A stretch of DNA of 64,000 bases from Halorubrum distributum JCM 10118 (GTDB taxonomy: Archaea; Halobacteriota; Halobacteria; Halobacteriales; Haloferacaceae): the NCBI RefSeq assembly GCF_000337335.1, contig NZ_AOJN01000062.1, positions 23,572-87,571 on the forward strand, given 5' to 3'. The notes below the pieces were generated by a model, which did not search any database, was not told the origin of the DNA, and saw only the letters and a list, made by a program, of their open reading frames with translations. The translations under genes and the position numbers were made by a program. The stretch's first letter is position 1. The number at the start of each line of letters is the position of its first letter. This document shows, piece after piece, positions 16,279 to 25,627 of the stretch.

Positions 16279-18387
16279 CTACTCCTCCGCCTCGTCCGAC
16301 TCCTCGCCCGCGGTCAGCCCGTCGTCCTCGGGGCGGTCGAGCGCGCGCTCGGCGTCGTGGTACTCGGAGTAGCCGTCGAACCAGCGAGCGATGCGCTCGA
16401 TGCGGTCGACGATATGCGCGGGCTCGCCGGACCGCGAGAGCTCGTGCCCCTCGCGGGGATACCTGACGAACCGGGTGTCGACGCCGTTCTTCCGGAGGAT
16501 CCGGTGGTACAGCTCCGCCGTACAGATCGGCGTCCGCGTGTCGTCCTCGGAGTGGATCAGGAGGGTCGGCGTGTCGACCGCGTCGGCGTGGCCGGTCGGC
16601 GACTGCTCCCAGAGCCACTCGGGCTCCTCGGACGGCACCGCGTCGAAGTCGCCCTCGACGAGCTTGTAGGCGGCGTCCGTCGAGCCGTAGAAGCCGGTGA
16701 GGTCGTAGACGCCGCGCTGCGAGACGGCCGCGCGGAAGTAGTCCGTCTGGCCGACCGCCCACGCGGTCATGAAGCCGCCGAAGGAGCCGCCGGTGACGAA
16801 CGCGTTCGAGTCGTCGATCTCCGGGCGGTCGGCGACCGTCTCGACGCCCGCCATCACGTCGCGGAGGGTGACCGCGCCCCAGTCGCGTTCGATGGCTTGC
16901 ATGAACTCCTCGCCGTAGCCGGTCGAGCCGCGCGGGTTCGACCAGAAGACGGCGTAGCCGCGGGCCGCGAGGGTCTGGAACTCGTGCCACATCGTCCCCG
17001 CGGTCGACCACATCGCGTGCGGCCCGCCGTGGATCTCGACCGCGAGCGGGTACGGTTCGTCGGTATCGGTAGCGGATTCCGGCGGCGTCAGCAGCCACCC
17101 CTGGATCTCGACGCCGTCGTCCGACTCGAAGCGGAGCTCCTCGGGCTCGCCGACGGCCCGCTCGGCGAGGTAGTCGGCGTTCAGCTCGGTCAGGCGGGTC
17201 GTCTCGTCGGCCGCGGCGTCGTACGCGAACGCGTCGCCCGGGTGGTCCCACTCGCTGGCGGCATAGGCGACGGTGACCGACTCGGGGTCCCCGCCGGCCT
17301 CGCCGCCGACGGTCGCGGCCGAGACGGTTCCCGGTCGGAGCAGGCGCTCGGGCTCGGCGCTCCCGTCGGCGGGGACGTGCCACAGCGCCGTCTTCCCCTC
17401 GTCGGGCGTCGCGAAGTAGATCGTCTCGTCGTCCGGGCCCCACTGCGGGGTCGTCCCCCGGCCGAGGCCGCGGTCGAGGTCGCCGGTGAGGTCGGTGACG
17501 GCGCCCGATTCCGCGTCGAGGACGCGGAGGTCCGTCGGCTGCATCGACACCCGGTCCGGCTCCGCGTGCGTGAAGGCGACGCGGCCGTCGGCCGTCGCGG
17601 CGAGGTCGGCGCCCCAGCCGGTCGTGGTGTGGACGCGCTCCGCCTCGCCGGACGCGAGGTCGTGAGCGCGGATCGCGATCTCCACGGAGTCGTCGGGGTC
17701 GTCGCCGACCGCCTCGGTGTAGTACAGCGTGTCGGCGTCGCCCCACGACGGGGCGGCGAAGTCGGCGTCGCGGTCGGTGACCCGCGTGACCGCCCCGGAC
17801 TCGGCCGGGTCGGGGTCCGTGACGCCCCCGACCGTCGCGTCCGCGTCGACGACGTACACGCCGGGACGGCGGCCGTCGAAGTAGCGCTCGGCGGCCCGGT
17901 AGACGGTCCGGTCGATGACGCGCGGGTCGGGGTGCTCCTCGGGCTCGTACTCGTCCGGTACCGCGAGGTCGCGGTCGGCCTCGCGGTCGTCCGCGGTCAC
18001 CGACTGGACGAACGCGATCCGCTCGCCGTCGGGCGACCACGCGATCGAGGAGACGCCGCCGACGACGTCGGTGACGCGGCGGGCCTCGCCGCCGTCGAGC
18101 GGGAGGACCCACAGCTGCTGGCGGTCGTCGTCCGCGCCGCGGGTGGAGGTGAAGGCGATCCGGTCGCCGGAGGGGCTCCAGCGCGGTTCGGCGTCCGAGC
18201 CCTCGGGGAGGGTGAGCCGGCGCGGGTCGCCGTCGCCCGCGGCGTCGACGAGGTACACCGTCGTCTCGTAGCTGTCGTCGTCGTTCGGCTGTCGGCGCAC
18301 GAAGGCGACGCGGTCGCCGTCCGGCGAGATCCGGGGGTCGGCCGGGACCGCGAGGTCGTGGTAGTCGGCGGCGGTGACGCGCTCCAT
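16279..18387 (-). CDS. S9-family serine peptidase (acylaminoacyl-peptidase/prolyl oligopeptidase type)
   Basis: 702 residues. An N-terminal WD40-like beta-propeller (repeated SPDGDRVAF and SPSGDRIAF blades, about 1-430) is followed by an alpha/beta-hydrolase. The catalytic Ser is in GGSFGG (about 535), Asp in SEDDTRTP (about 613) and His in REGHELSR (about 645). It cleaves short peptides in the cytoplasm, and no signal peptide is visible. The ATG of MERVTAADYHDLAVP at 18387 is the family start. Confidence 0.92.
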   Translation of the reverse strand: MERVTAADYHDLAVPADPRISPDGDRVAFVRRQPNDDDSYETTVYLVDAAGDGDPRRLTLPEGSDAEPRWSPSGDRIAFTSTRGADDDRQQLWVLPLDGGEARRVTDVVGGVSSIAWSPDGERIAFVQSVTADDREADRDLAVPDEYEPEEHPDPRVIDRTVYRAAERYFDGRRPGVYVVDADATVGGVTDPDPAESGAVTRVTDRDADFAAPSWGDADTLYYTEAVGDDPDDSVEIAIRAHDLASGEAERVHTTTGWGADLAATADGRVAFTHAEPDRVSMQPTDLRVLDAESGAVTDLTGDLDRGLGRGTTPQWGPDDETIYFATPDEGKTALWHVPADGSAEPERLLRPGTVSAATVGGEAGGDPESVTVAYAASEWDHPGDAFAYDAAADETTRLTELNADYLAERAVGEPEELRFESDDGVEIQGWLLTPPESATDTDEPYPLAVEIHGGPHAMWSTAGTMWHEFQTLAARGYAVFWSNPRGSTGYGEEFMQAIERDWGAVTLRDVMAGVETVADRPEIDDSNAFVTGGSFGGFMTAWAVGQTDYFRAAVSQRGVYDLTGFYGSTDAAYKLVEGDFDAVPSEEPEWLWEQSPTGHADAVDTPTLLIHSEDDTRTPICTAELYHRILRKNGVDTRFVRYPREGHELSRSGEPAHIVDRIERIARWFDGYSEYHDAERALDRPEDDGLTAGEESDEAEE

Positions 18388-18477
18388 GCGCGTCAGTCGG
18401 ACGGGGGAGGCAAAAGGCGTCGGGAGCCGGAAAGGCGGGCGGCCGCTTCCGGTGGTCCCCCGTGAGACCGCGCCCGC

Positions 18478-19071
18478 TCAGTCGCCGCCGTTGTCGAACG
18501 CGAGCGAGACCCCGTCGGCGTCGACGGTCGCGCCCGCGGCGCAGACCGGGTGTTCGAGGTCGGCCTCGAGGAGTTCGGTCGCGGCGCCGCCGGCGTCCGT
18601 CGCGGTCAGGTCGTACGGCTCGGGGGAGTCCGTCTCGTAGGTCGCGACGACTGTCGGCTCGTCGACGGCCTCGACGAGCAGCGCGTCGCGTCGGACGGTG
18701 CCGATCACCGCCGCGTCCGCGCCGACGACCCCGGCGACGCGGGGCGTGTCGTAGTCGTCCTTCTCGAAGTCGAGCGCGAGCAGCGTCGACGCGAGCGCGT
18801 CGCGGGCCGGGTAGCCGCGCTCCAGTTTCTCTGCGATCGGGTCGACGTGCGATCCGTTGCCGAGGGCCGCGAGGGGCTCGCCGGTCGGGCTCTCGACCCC
18901 CCGCGCGCAGTTGTACGAGACGTACGGGTTGTCGGTCTCGGGCGCGTCCGGGGTCGGACCGACGGTGAGGGTCCCGTCTCGGCGGCTGACGCGACGGTTC
19001 GGGAACGAGCGCGAGGAGACTCGGTAGCCGCCGATCCCGGGCGCGACGACGACGAATCGTCCGACGTACAT
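18478..19071 (-). CDS. purO: Archaeal IMP cyclohydrolase PurO
   Basis: 197 residues. The start [26 protein letters not shown] is characteristic of PurO, which closes FAICAR to IMP in archaea lacking PurH cyclohydrolase. Other conserved blocks are VSYNCARG (about 61-68) and [14 protein letters not shown] ttttacac box is about 28 nt upstream. It diverges from tRNA-Gln across about 185 bp. Confidence 0.93.
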   Translation of the reverse strand: MYVGRFVVVAPGIGGYRVSSRSFPNRRVSRRDGTLTVGPTPDAPETDNPYVSYNCARGVESPTGEPLAALGNGSHVDPIAEKLERGYPARDALASTLLALDFEKDDYDTPRVAGVVGADAAVIGTVRRDALLVEAVDEPTVVATYETDSPEPYDLTATDAGGAATELLEADLEHPVCAAGATVDADGVSLAFDNGGD

Positions 19072-19218
19072 ACAGCTTCGTGCGGATTAGGTCGTGTAAA
19101 ACGCGTCGATATGTCCACGAACGCGATCCGGCAGCGGAGCGAGGCGACCGGCGACCCCGCGACGGGGAGACCGTCGGACGCGGGAGCGTCAACCGATGGC
19201 ACGGCGGCCGCAACGCGC

Positions 19219-19229
19219 AACGCTTACAA
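19219..19229 (+). promoter_or_regulatory. TATA box of tRNA-Gln
   Basis: The cgcttacaaag stretch is centred about 33 nt before the mature tRNA 5' end, in an otherwise GC-rich 185-bp gap. Confidence 0.5.
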
Positions 19230-19256
19230 AGACGTGCGGGCTATCGGAGAGTGCGC

Positions 19257-19329
19257 AGTCCATTGGGGTAGTGGCCAATCCTGTTGCCTTCTGGGGGCAA
19301 CGACCCTGGTTCGAATCCAGGATGGACTA
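19257..19329 (+). tRNA. tRNA-Gln(CTG)
   Basis: The 73-nt cloverleaf folds cleanly. Acceptor AGTCCAT (19257-19263) pairs with ATGGACT (19322-19328), with discriminator A19329. The anticodon stem TTGCC/GGCAA encloses loop TTCTGGG, giving anticodon CTG at 19291-19293. The T-arm is CCTGG-TTCGAAT-CCAGG. No intron, and CCA is not encoded. Confidence 0.95.
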
Positions 19330-19381
19330 CTTCTCTCGCGTCTCGCTTCGACTGGAACGGAGAGACGTCCCCGTCTCGGGG

Positions 19382-19403
19382 TTTCCACTTGAAACGAAGG
19401 GGT
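19382..19403 (+). promoter_or_regulatory. ORB-like origin recognition box, outlying copy
   Basis: TTTCCACTTGAAACG followed by AAGGGGT matches the oriC ORBs at 43.1-43.8 kb, including the GAAAC core and GGGGT tail. It lies in the short gap between tRNA-Gln and cgi121, 24 kb from the origin. Confidence 0.6.
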
Positions 19404-19427
19404 CCCGGTCAGCGGTCCTACCCCCGC

Positions 19428-20045
19428 TTACTTCTCGACGTCCAGCAGCGCGACGCGCTCGCGGACGACGTCGGCGAGGTCGCCGTTCGTGGCGGCGAGC
19501 TCGCGGTCGGTGACGGCGTAGAACTCTCGGACGCGGCCCTCGTCGAACGCGGCGTCGAGCGCGTCGCCGTCTGGGGTCTCGGTCGAGCTGACGGCGAGTT
19601 CCCGGACTGCCTCGACCGCTCCGTCGAGGTCCGCCGTGGGTCGGTCGGCGCCGGAGACGCCGCCGAAGTCCGCGACGAGGACGACGGCGCGCCGCTCACC
19701 CTCGGAGACGCCGAGTTCGAGGGCGCGGTCGATCTGCCTGCGACCGGCCGCGTACAGCAGGACCTCGACGCCGGGGTCGCGCGCGACCGCCTCGCCGCGG
19801 GCGATCGACCGCGCGGCGAGCCGCGCCGCCTCGCGGAGCTGGGTCGCGGAGACGACGAGGTCGGCGTCGAACGCCTGGACGACCGCGCCGGTTTCTTCGG
19901 CGACCCCGTCGAGGTCGGCGAGGAACGCGTCGAGGTCGTCGATCGCGAAGGTGCCGCGGACGAGGCGGACCGCGGGCTCGGGCGCCGGCTCATCGTCGAC
20001 GTCTGGCGCCGGTTCACCGTCGGCGTCGACAGCGGGATCAGTCAC
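19428..20045 (-). CDS. cgi121: KEOPS complex subunit Cgi121
   Basis: 205 residues: an acidic N-terminal extension of about 25, then the Cgi121 fold. [51 protein letters not shown] is the conserved core. KEOPS makes threonylcarbamoyl-A37 on tRNAs, and Cgi121 positions the tRNA. The ATG overlaps the hel308 stop (ATGA), the usual haloarchaeal arrangement. Confidence 0.9.
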   Translation of the reverse strand: MTDPAVDADGEPAPDVDDEPAPEPAVRLVRGTFAIDDLDAFLADLDGVAEETGAVVQAFDADLVVSATQLREAARLAARSIARGEAVARDPGVEVLLYAAGRRQIDRALELGVSEGERRAVVLVADFGGVSGADRPTADLDGAVEAVRELAVSSTETPDGDALDAAFDEGRVREFYAVTDRELAATNGDLADVVRERVALLDVEK

Positions 20046-22498
20046 CCGAAATCACCCAGGCTCGCCTGTCCGTCGCCGTCGCCGTCGGCGTCCGCGCCCG
20101 CGGTGGCCGCCGCGCTCGCCGATCGGTCCGGGTCGACGCCGTCGAGCGAGGGGTCCTCGCGGCCGGCGTTCTCCAGAACCCGCTCCGCGGTGCGCTCGCG
20201 GCCGCGGAGCGCGCCCAGCACGACCGCCTTGTCCGCTTCACGGAGGTCGGCACGGCTCTCGATGCCGGCCTCGTAGAGGCGGCGGGCGCGCTTGCGCCCG
20301 ACGTTCCGGACGCCGGCGAGGTCGAGCAGCTCCTCGCGGACGCCGTACTCCAGCCGCTTGCGGGCCTCCCGCACCTGGACGACCACGTCGCCGTCGATCC
20401 CCTCCACGTCGCGCGCGAGGGTCTCGGCCGCCCGGAGGAGCCACTCCGCGGTGTCGACCTTCCCGCGGATGTCGCCCGGGCCGACGCCATACCGCTCCGC
20501 GATCCGGTCTTCGTCCACCTCGTTCGCCCAGTCTTCCAGCAGGCGCGCCGTCTTCAGTGCGGCGAGCCAGTCCTCGAAGCGCACGTCCTCGTACTCGGAG
20601 GGCACGTCGCCGAGGAACTCCGCCTCGCGCTCGTAGCAGACCTCGGTGTACTCCTCGCGGTCGCCGGACTTGAGGTACAGCTCGTAGGTGTCCGGGGTCC
20701 GGCTGACGAGGTGATAGAGACCGAGCGGGGTGACCGCGGGGGAATCGCCTTCCGACTCCGCCGCCTCGACGCCGGAGTCGCTCCCCTCGTCGCCCTCCCT
20801 GGTGTACGTCGTGAATCCCGGCTCGTCCGCGTCGGGGTCGGCGCCCGCGTCGGCGCCGTCCGCCGGAACGAACTCGCCGCTCTCGGCGCCCTCGTCGTCC
20901 GCGCCGCCCGCCACGGTCCGGAGGCCGTCGAGTATCTCGGCCGCGCTCATCGGGTCGAGGTAGAGCCGAGAGACGGTGTGGCCGATGCCGGTCGCGGCGA
21001 GGCCCTCGCTCCCGCCGTCGCGGTCGCGGTCGACGAAGCCGTTGACTTCGAGGTAGTCGAGGACGGTGTCGGTCACCGCGGCGAGGCGCCCCTCGTCGTC
21101 GGTCTGGGTCGCGTAGAGGGTGTTATCGAGGAAGGAGAGCAGCCCGTCTCGGGTGGCGGCGAAGCCGGACGCGACCGTCGCGAGGACGTGTGTCCGGAGG
21201 GCGGGCTCGGCCGCCAGCTTCGAGCGGACCGGCTCGGCCTCGGCCCAGACGTACCGGTCGAACAGCTCCTCGCGGGTGTCGGCGCTGTTCGCGAGCAGCA
21301 CCGCCTCGCCGTAGGGATCGAGGCCGGGCCGACCCGCGCGGCCGCACATCTGGTGGATCTCGAGGACGTCGAGGGGTTGCATCCCGCCGAACTCCCCGTC
21401 GTAGCGGCGCCAGTCGCGGACGATCACCCGACGGGCGGGGGTGTTGACGCCGGCCGCGAGCGTCGGCGTCGCGGAGACGCACTTGATCAGCCGGTCGCGG
21501 AACGCGTCCTCGATCAGGCTTCGGTGCTCGCTCGCGAGGCCGGCGTGGTGGAACGCCGACCCCTGCTCGACCGCGTCCGCGAGGTCCTCGGAGGTGTCGG
21601 TGTCGGAGACGCCGCGGATCTCCTCGGCGAGCTCGCGGAGGCGGTCGCGCTCGTCGCCGGTGAGCCGGGGCGCCGTGACCTCGCCCAGCTTCCGGGCCGA
21701 CGACTCGGCGTTGCGCCGGGAGTTGACGAAGACGAGCGAGGAGCCGCCCTGGCCGTCCTCCTCCGTGTCTAAGGCGTCCGCGACGAGCTTCGCGGTCTGG
21801 TCCTCGCCGCGCTCGACGGGGACCTCGCGCTGGCTCCCGTCGTCGAAGTTGATCGCGTTGCCGAAGTGGACGCCCGTCCGCAGCTCGATGGGGCGCCAGT
21901 CGGACTCGACGAGCTCGGCGTCGAGCCAGTCGGCGATGACGTCCGCGTTGCCGACGGTCGCGGAGAGCGCGACCGTCTGGAGGCCGGGGTTCACCTTGCG
22001 GAGCTTCGCGAGGGTCACTTCGAGGGTTGGCCCGCGGTGGGAGTCGTCGACGAGGTGGACCTCGTCGCTGACGACGCAGGTGAGGTCGTCGATCCACGGC
22101 GCGCCGTTGCGGATGAGCGAGTCGACTTTCTCCGAGGTGGCGACGATGATGTCCCGGCTCGCGAGCCACTCGCCGTCGGAGTCGTAGTTGCCCGTGGAGA
22201 CGCCGACCGTGACGCCGAACTCCTCCCAGCGCTCGAACTCGGCCTTCTTCTCGCTGGCGAGCGCGCGCAGCGGGACGATATATAACGCCTTCCCGCCGCG
22301 CTCGATCGAGGAGAGCATCGCCAGCTCGGCGATAAGGGTCTTGCCGGACGCGGTCGGCACGGCCGCGACGAGGCTCTCGCCGTCGACGACGCCCGCCTCG
22401 ACGGCCGCCTGCTGGGGCGGGTACAGCTCCGCGACGCCCTCCGCTTCGAGCGCCTCGCCGACGCCCGCGGGGAGCCCGGAGAGCGAACTCGGTTCCAT
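20042..22498 (-). CDS. hel308: Hel308/Ski2-type DNA helicase
   Basis: 818-residue SF2 helicase that unwinds lagging-strand forks. The Q-motif region is YPPQQAAV. Walker [10 protein letters not shown] lies at 46-54, motif II SDEVH near 143, motif III SATVGN and motif [12 protein letters not shown] near 386. A haloarchaeal acidic insertion (about 530-590) precedes the ratchet domain and the C-terminal helix-hairpin-helix ([20 protein letters not shown], about 735). It is the upstream gene of a two-gene unit with cgi121. Confidence 0.95.
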   Translation of the reverse strand: MEPSSLSGLPAGVGEALEAEGVAELYPPQQAAVEAGVVDGESLVAAVPTASGKTLIAELAMLSSIERGGKALYIVPLRALASEKKAEFERWEEFGVTVGVSTGNYDSDGEWLASRDIIVATSEKVDSLIRNGAPWIDDLTCVVSDEVHLVDDSHRGPTLEVTLAKLRKVNPGLQTVALSATVGNADVIADWLDAELVESDWRPIELRTGVHFGNAINFDDGSQREVPVERGEDQTAKLVADALDTEEDGQGGSSLVFVNSRRNAESSARKLGEVTAPRLTGDERDRLRELAEEIRGVSDTDTSEDLADAVEQGSAFHHAGLASEHRSLIEDAFRDRLIKCVSATPTLAAGVNTPARRVIVRDWRRYDGEFGGMQPLDVLEIHQMCGRAGRPGLDPYGEAVLLANSADTREELFDRYVWAEAEPVRSKLAAEPALRTHVLATVASGFAATRDGLLSFLDNTLYATQTDDEGRLAAVTDTVLDYLEVNGFVDRDRDGGSEGLAATGIGHTVSRLYLDPMSAAEILDGLRTVAGGADDEGAESGEFVPADGADAGADPDADEPGFTTYTREGDEGSDSGVEAAESEGDSPAVTPLGLYHLVSRTPDTYELYLKSGDREEYTEVCYEREAEFLGDVPSEYEDVRFEDWLAALKTARLLEDWANEVDEDRIAERYGVGPGDIRGKVDTAEWLLRAAETLARDVEGIDGDVVVQVREARKRLEYGVREELLDLAGVRNVGRKRARRLYEAGIESRADLREADKAVVLGALRGRERTAERVLENAGREDPSLDGVDPDRSASAAATAGADADGDGDGQASLGDFG

Positions 22499-22589
22499 TA
22501 CCGGAGTCTGGGCCCCGACCCGATTTAAACCGTCGGAACAGGGCGGTGCGAGAGTGAGCGAGCGCGGACGCGACCGCCGCCGACGACGC

Positions 22590-22900
22590 TTATTTATAAA
22601 TCGATCCGCGGTGGCGCGTGCCTGCGAGCGGCCGGAGCGAAGCGGAGGCCGCGAGGAGCACGCGCGAGGGAGTCAGTCGCCGGAGCGAAGCGGAGGCGAC
22701 TGACGAGGCTGGGGAGGCGTGAGGCGCTGTGCGGTGCTGTGCGGGGCGGGACTCAAAGGGGCAGTCGCGAGGGCAGCGCAGGCGAAGCAAGGACCACAGG
22801 GAGCGAGCAGCGCGAGCGACCGAGGACCGCAGCGAGCGTGCGCCGCCCTCGCGGCTGGGGCTTTGGAGGTCGCCTCTGCCGACCCGCGATCAGCGATTTA
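22590..22900 (+). ncRNA. Candidate structured RNA / dispersed repeat, copy A
   Basis: A roughly 300-bp element starting after a TATA-like tatttataaa (22591-22600). It has hairpin 1 (22628-22652) and hairpin 2 (22674-22702), both capped by GGAGCGAAGCGGA. Next come GAGGCTGGGGAGG, then the constant motif GGGACTCAAAGGGGC (22748-22762). Stem strands are 22763-22774 and 22845-22856 (12 bp, one G-U), followed by constant GGGGCTTTGGAGG (22857-22869). The tail ends in atttataa. Family name and function are unknown. It occupies the 520-bp gap between hel308 and the methyltransferase gene, which has no protein gene I can support. Confidence 0.6.
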
Positions 22901-23012
22901 TAAGTAATCGGCTGGGGCTTTGGAGGTGATCGCCGCCGATCTGCGATCAGCCATTTATAAACGGATTACGCAGTCTCTGGAAGCATTCACCGCGCCGCCG
23001 ACGTCTATTTAT
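22857..23012 (+). repeat. Tandem copies of the structured-repeat 3' tail
   Basis: The tail unit (GGGGCTTTGGAGGT, about 25 nt, CGATCAGC, TTTATAA) occurs at 22857-22903 and again at 22914-22960. A decayed third tail is at about 22981-23012 (GGAAGCATTCACCG to ATTTATAA). Such 3'-end stacking suggests repeated insertion or unequal recombination at the element end. Confidence 0.6.
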
Positions 23013-23021
23013 AAGCCCAGA

Positions 23022-23699
23022 TCAGGGAGCGACGCCGACCGTCAGCAGCGTCCCCCACGTCCGGTAGCGGTCGACCATCGCCTCGCGCGTCTCGTAGCCG
23101 TCGACGGGGAACTCGGAGGCGTCGGGAATCTCGGTCTCGCGGTCGGGAATCGCGTCCTGCTCGGCGACGTACAGGCCGGCCTCGCGGAACGCCGCGCGGT
23201 ACTCCTCGCGCGACCACAGCGTCATCTCGACCGAGATGTTCTCCTGCCACGCGTGGGTCGTCTCGCTCTCCGCGAAGTAGTTCACCGCGCAGTAGAAGGT
23301 GCCGCCCGGCTTCAGCACGCGGCGGACCTCTTCGAGCGTGTGGACGGGGTCGGCCGCGTAGTAGAACGCCTCCATCGAGAAGACGTGGTCGAGCGAGTCG
23401 TCGGCGAAGGGGAGTTCGTCGAAGTCGCCGACCAAGAACCCGACCGCGTCGTCGTCGGTGTACCCGCGGGCGTTGGTCGCCATCTCCGGGGCGCCGTCGA
23501 GCCCGTACCCGCGCCCGATCCCCCGCTCGCGGAGCGCGCGGAGCGCGTAGCCGGAGCCGGTGCCGAGATCGAGGACGGCGTCGCCCGCCTCGACCGGCAT
23601 CCGCGCCAGGACGTGTTTCGCGGTGTGCCAGTGGCGGTCCTCCATCCCGCGGTCCTTCCCGCTCGCCGCCCACTCGTCGAACTCCTCGCGGACGCTCAT
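23022..23699 (-). CDS. Class I SAM-dependent methyltransferase
   Basis: 225 residues. Motif I VLDLGTGSGYAL lies at about 42-53, with the acidic end of beta2 in GLDGAPEM, motif II in VGDFDELPFADDSLDHVFSMEAFYY, and LKPGGTFYCAVNY after it. Resembles small-molecule (UbiE-like) methyltransferases; the substrate is unknown. A TATA-like gtttttca box lies just upstream, divergent from the DUF2391-like gene. Confidence 0.85.
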   Translation of the reverse strand: MSVREEFDEWAASGKDRGMEDRHWHTAKHVLARMPVEAGDAVLDLGTGSGYALRALRERGIGRGYGLDGAPEMATNARGYTDDDAVGFLVGDFDELPFADDSLDHVFSMEAFYYAADPVHTLEEVRRVLKPGGTFYCAVNYFAESETTHAWQENISVEMTLWSREEYRAAFREAGLYVAEQDAIPDRETEIPDASEFPVDGYETREAMVDRYRTWGTLLTVGVAP

Positions 23700-23765
23700 A
23701 CCGGCCGAAGGAGGAGAGCGGTGAAAAACGGCGGTGTTTTACCGGCTCCGCTCCCGCTCGTGGGT

Positions 23766-24209
23766 ATGAAGCGACCGCGAGCGCTCCGCCGCCCGCACTT
23801 CCGGGTGGCCGACATCGCCCAGCAGTCGGTCGGGGGGTTCCTGCTCGCGGGCCCGTTCGTCGTCACCGAGGAGGTGTGGGTGCTCGCCGCGGGGATGAAC
23901 TGGATTCAGGCCGGCGTGACGGCCGCGCTCGTCGGGCTGATCGGGTACGCCGCCCTGTACCGGGCGGACACCGGCCGCGACGTCGACGAGGAGCCGGAGC
24001 TGGTCGGGATCCCGACCCGCTTCGTCTCGCTGATGACGGTCGCGTTCGGCTCCGTCCTCCTGCTGGCGTTGCTTTTCGACGCCCCGCACACGTTCCTCGT
24101 CGAGGGGGGCATCGGCGACGGCGCGGTGGTGGCGACGTCCGCGAAGGCCGTCTCGCTCGGCGCGGTGTTCAGCGTCGTCGGCGCCGCGACCGCCGACAGC
24201 GTGTTCTGA
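23766..24209 (+). CDS. DUF2391-like integral membrane protein
   Basis: 147 residues with about four hydrophobic helices after a basic N-terminus (MKRPRALRRPHFRVADIAQQSVGGFLLAGPFVVTEEVW). This start and helix layout resemble the DUF2391/TIGR02587 membrane family. ATG 23766 is chosen because a tgttttac box is about 28 nt upstream. Function unknown. Confidence 0.7.
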   Translation: MKRPRALRRPHFRVADIAQQSVGGFLLAGPFVVTEEVWVLAAGMNWIQAGVTAALVGLIGYAALYRADTGRDVDEEPELVGIPTRFVSLMTVAFGSVLLLALLFDAPHTFLVEGGIGDGAVVATSAKAVSLGAVFSVVGAATADSVF

Positions 24210-24230
24210 TCCGGGCCCGCGCGGTCCGAG

Positions 24231-24806
24231 TCAGAGGACGACCGAGACGACCGCGAAGAGGATCAGCACGCCGGCGATGTCACAGAGGTTCGTCACCACG
24301 GGGATCGTCGTGTCGTCGGGGTTGAGCCCGATCCGGTAGGACGCCTCGACGGCGGCGACGCTGGCGACGACGACGAGGACGGCGAGACACAGCCCGGAGA
24401 CCAGCGAGATCAGCAGCACCCGGCCGAGCGCGAGCGACCCGCCGAGCGCGAGTCCGATCGCCCACGCCGCGACGCCGACGGCGCCGAAGACGGTCGCCGC
24501 GAGCGCGAACACCGCGCCCGCGTTCGCCCGGAGCGCGGGGTTCGAGGGACTGAGCTCGTAGGTCCCAAGATACAGCTGGGTCGTGAGCCGCGAGCAGGTG
24601 ATCGACGCGAGGTTGCCGGCCGTCCCGATCTGGACCGGCACCAGGACGAGCAGCGCCGGGTACCGCAGGAGCACCGCCTCGTAGGTCTCCAAGACGGTCC
24701 CGGAGACGAGCTGAAGCACCGACAGCGCGGCGAGCAGCGGGATCATCGTCCGAACGATCCGCCGGACCGACCACTCGTCGACCGCCGTCGACCGGGGCTC
24801 GGTCAC
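24231..24806 (-). CDS. MgtE-like membrane domain protein (downstream half of pair)
   Basis: 191 residues with five hydrophobic helices, corresponding to one MgtE/SLC41 integral-membrane domain. NPDDTTIPVVTNLCDIAGVL near 165 is the cation-site helix typical of MgtE. The cytoplasmic N and CBS domains of bacterial MgtE are absent. GTG 24806 overlaps the stop of the next gene upstream (GTGA), so both halves are probably made together and pair as a Mg2+ or similar divalent cation channel. Confidence 0.8.
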   Translation of the reverse strand: MTEPRSTAVDEWSVRRIVRTMIPLLAALSVLQLVSGTVLETYEAVLLRYPALLVLVPVQIGTAGNLASITCSRLTTQLYLGTYELSPSNPALRANAGAVFALAATVFGAVGVAAWAIGLALGGSLALGRVLLISLVSGLCLAVLVVVASVAAVEASYRIGLNPDDTTIPVVTNLCDIAGVLILFAVVSVVL

Positions 24807-25375
24807 GAGACGGCCCCCACGGCGGCGACCCCGACGAGGAGGAAGAACACGCCGAACACGTCGCCGAGGGTCGTGACGACCGGCCCGATGACGTTGTCGG
24901 GGTCGAGCCCGCGGCGGTAGCCGACGAAGATGACCGAGATGAGCACGGTGATCATCAGCACCGCCGAGAGGAACCCGGCGACGACCATCACGCCGACCAG
25001 CTGGAAGAGGCTCCCGCCGTCGCCGAACAGGACGAGCGTGAGATAGGTGACGACCGCGATGAACACGGAGACGGTCATCCCGTTGAGGAAGGAGGCGACG
25101 ACCGCGTTCGTGAGCCGGCGGTCCAGCCGGAACCGCGGCTCGATGAGCCCCTGATGGAGCCCGGTCGAGAGCCGGGCGCCGAGCGAGCCGTACACCCCGC
25201 CCCGGGTGGCGAGGAACGCCGGCAGGAGGAGGAGGAGTCCGGGAACCTCCGCGATGTTCGCGCGCATGGTGTCGGAGGCGAGTATCGTCCCCGCGAACAG
25301 CCCGGCGATCAGGCTGACGGAGATAACCGGGAGCGCCTGCCGATAGATGTCGCGCGCGGAGTCGTGCCCGGGCAT
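24803..25375 (-). CDS. MgtE-like membrane domain protein (upstream half of pair)
   Basis: 190 residues, another single MgtE-type membrane domain. PGLLLLLPAFLATRGGVYGSLGARLSTGLHQG near 43-75 and DPDNVIGPVVTTLGDVFGV near 160-178 are its signatures. ATG 25375 starts MPGHDSARDIYRQALPV; longer frames upstream are low-complexity and rejected. Together with the coupled downstream gene it reconstitutes the two-domain layout of SLC41 transporters. The 250-bp upstream gap has a poly-A/T tract (25396-25406) and an ORB-like motif. Confidence 0.8.
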   Translation of the reverse strand: MPGHDSARDIYRQALPVISVSLIAGLFAGTILASDTMRANIAEVPGLLLLLPAFLATRGGVYGSLGARLSTGLHQGLIEPRFRLDRRLTNAVVASFLNGMTVSVFIAVVTYLTLVLFGDGGSLFQLVGVMVVAGFLSAVLMITVLISVIFVGYRRGLDPDNVIGPVVTTLGDVFGVFFLLVGVAAVGAVS

Positions 25376-25490
25376 CGAACGCACCGACGGCGGGCGGGGC
25401 AAAAAAACCGACCGCCGCGAGCGGCGACCGCCGTCGGTCCGCGAGCGCCCGTGAGCGGTTCGGGGAGCGATCGCCGAATAAGTGTCTGTA

Positions 25491-25512
25491 CCTCCAAACG
25501 AAACGGTGGGGT
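25491..25512 (+). promoter_or_regulatory. Degenerate ORB-like motif
   Basis: CCTCCAAACGAAACGG followed by TGGGGT keeps the CCA, GAAAC core and GGGGT tail of the oriC ORBs, matching about 16 of 22 positions. It lies in an intergenic gap. Chance occurrence is possible. Confidence 0.3.
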
Positions 25513-25627
25513 CGGTGGCGCACGGACACGACGCCGACCGAGCGCGACGGGAGCGACCCGGCCGCGTCCGACGGTCTCGGACGGCTCCGGCCCGCACCGT
25601 TAAGTCCGTCGGGCGAGTTCCGATCCC

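Noticed and set aside
16184..19213. 1009-codon minus-strand open frame spanning the S9 peptidase and purO genes
   Set aside because: Arg/Pro-rich out-of-frame shadow of two well-supported genes, caused by high GC lacking stop codons.
22628..22702. CRISPR or simple repeat from the recurring GGAGCGAAGCGGA
   Set aside because: The motif occurs as hairpin caps with different stems, not as regularly spaced direct repeats.
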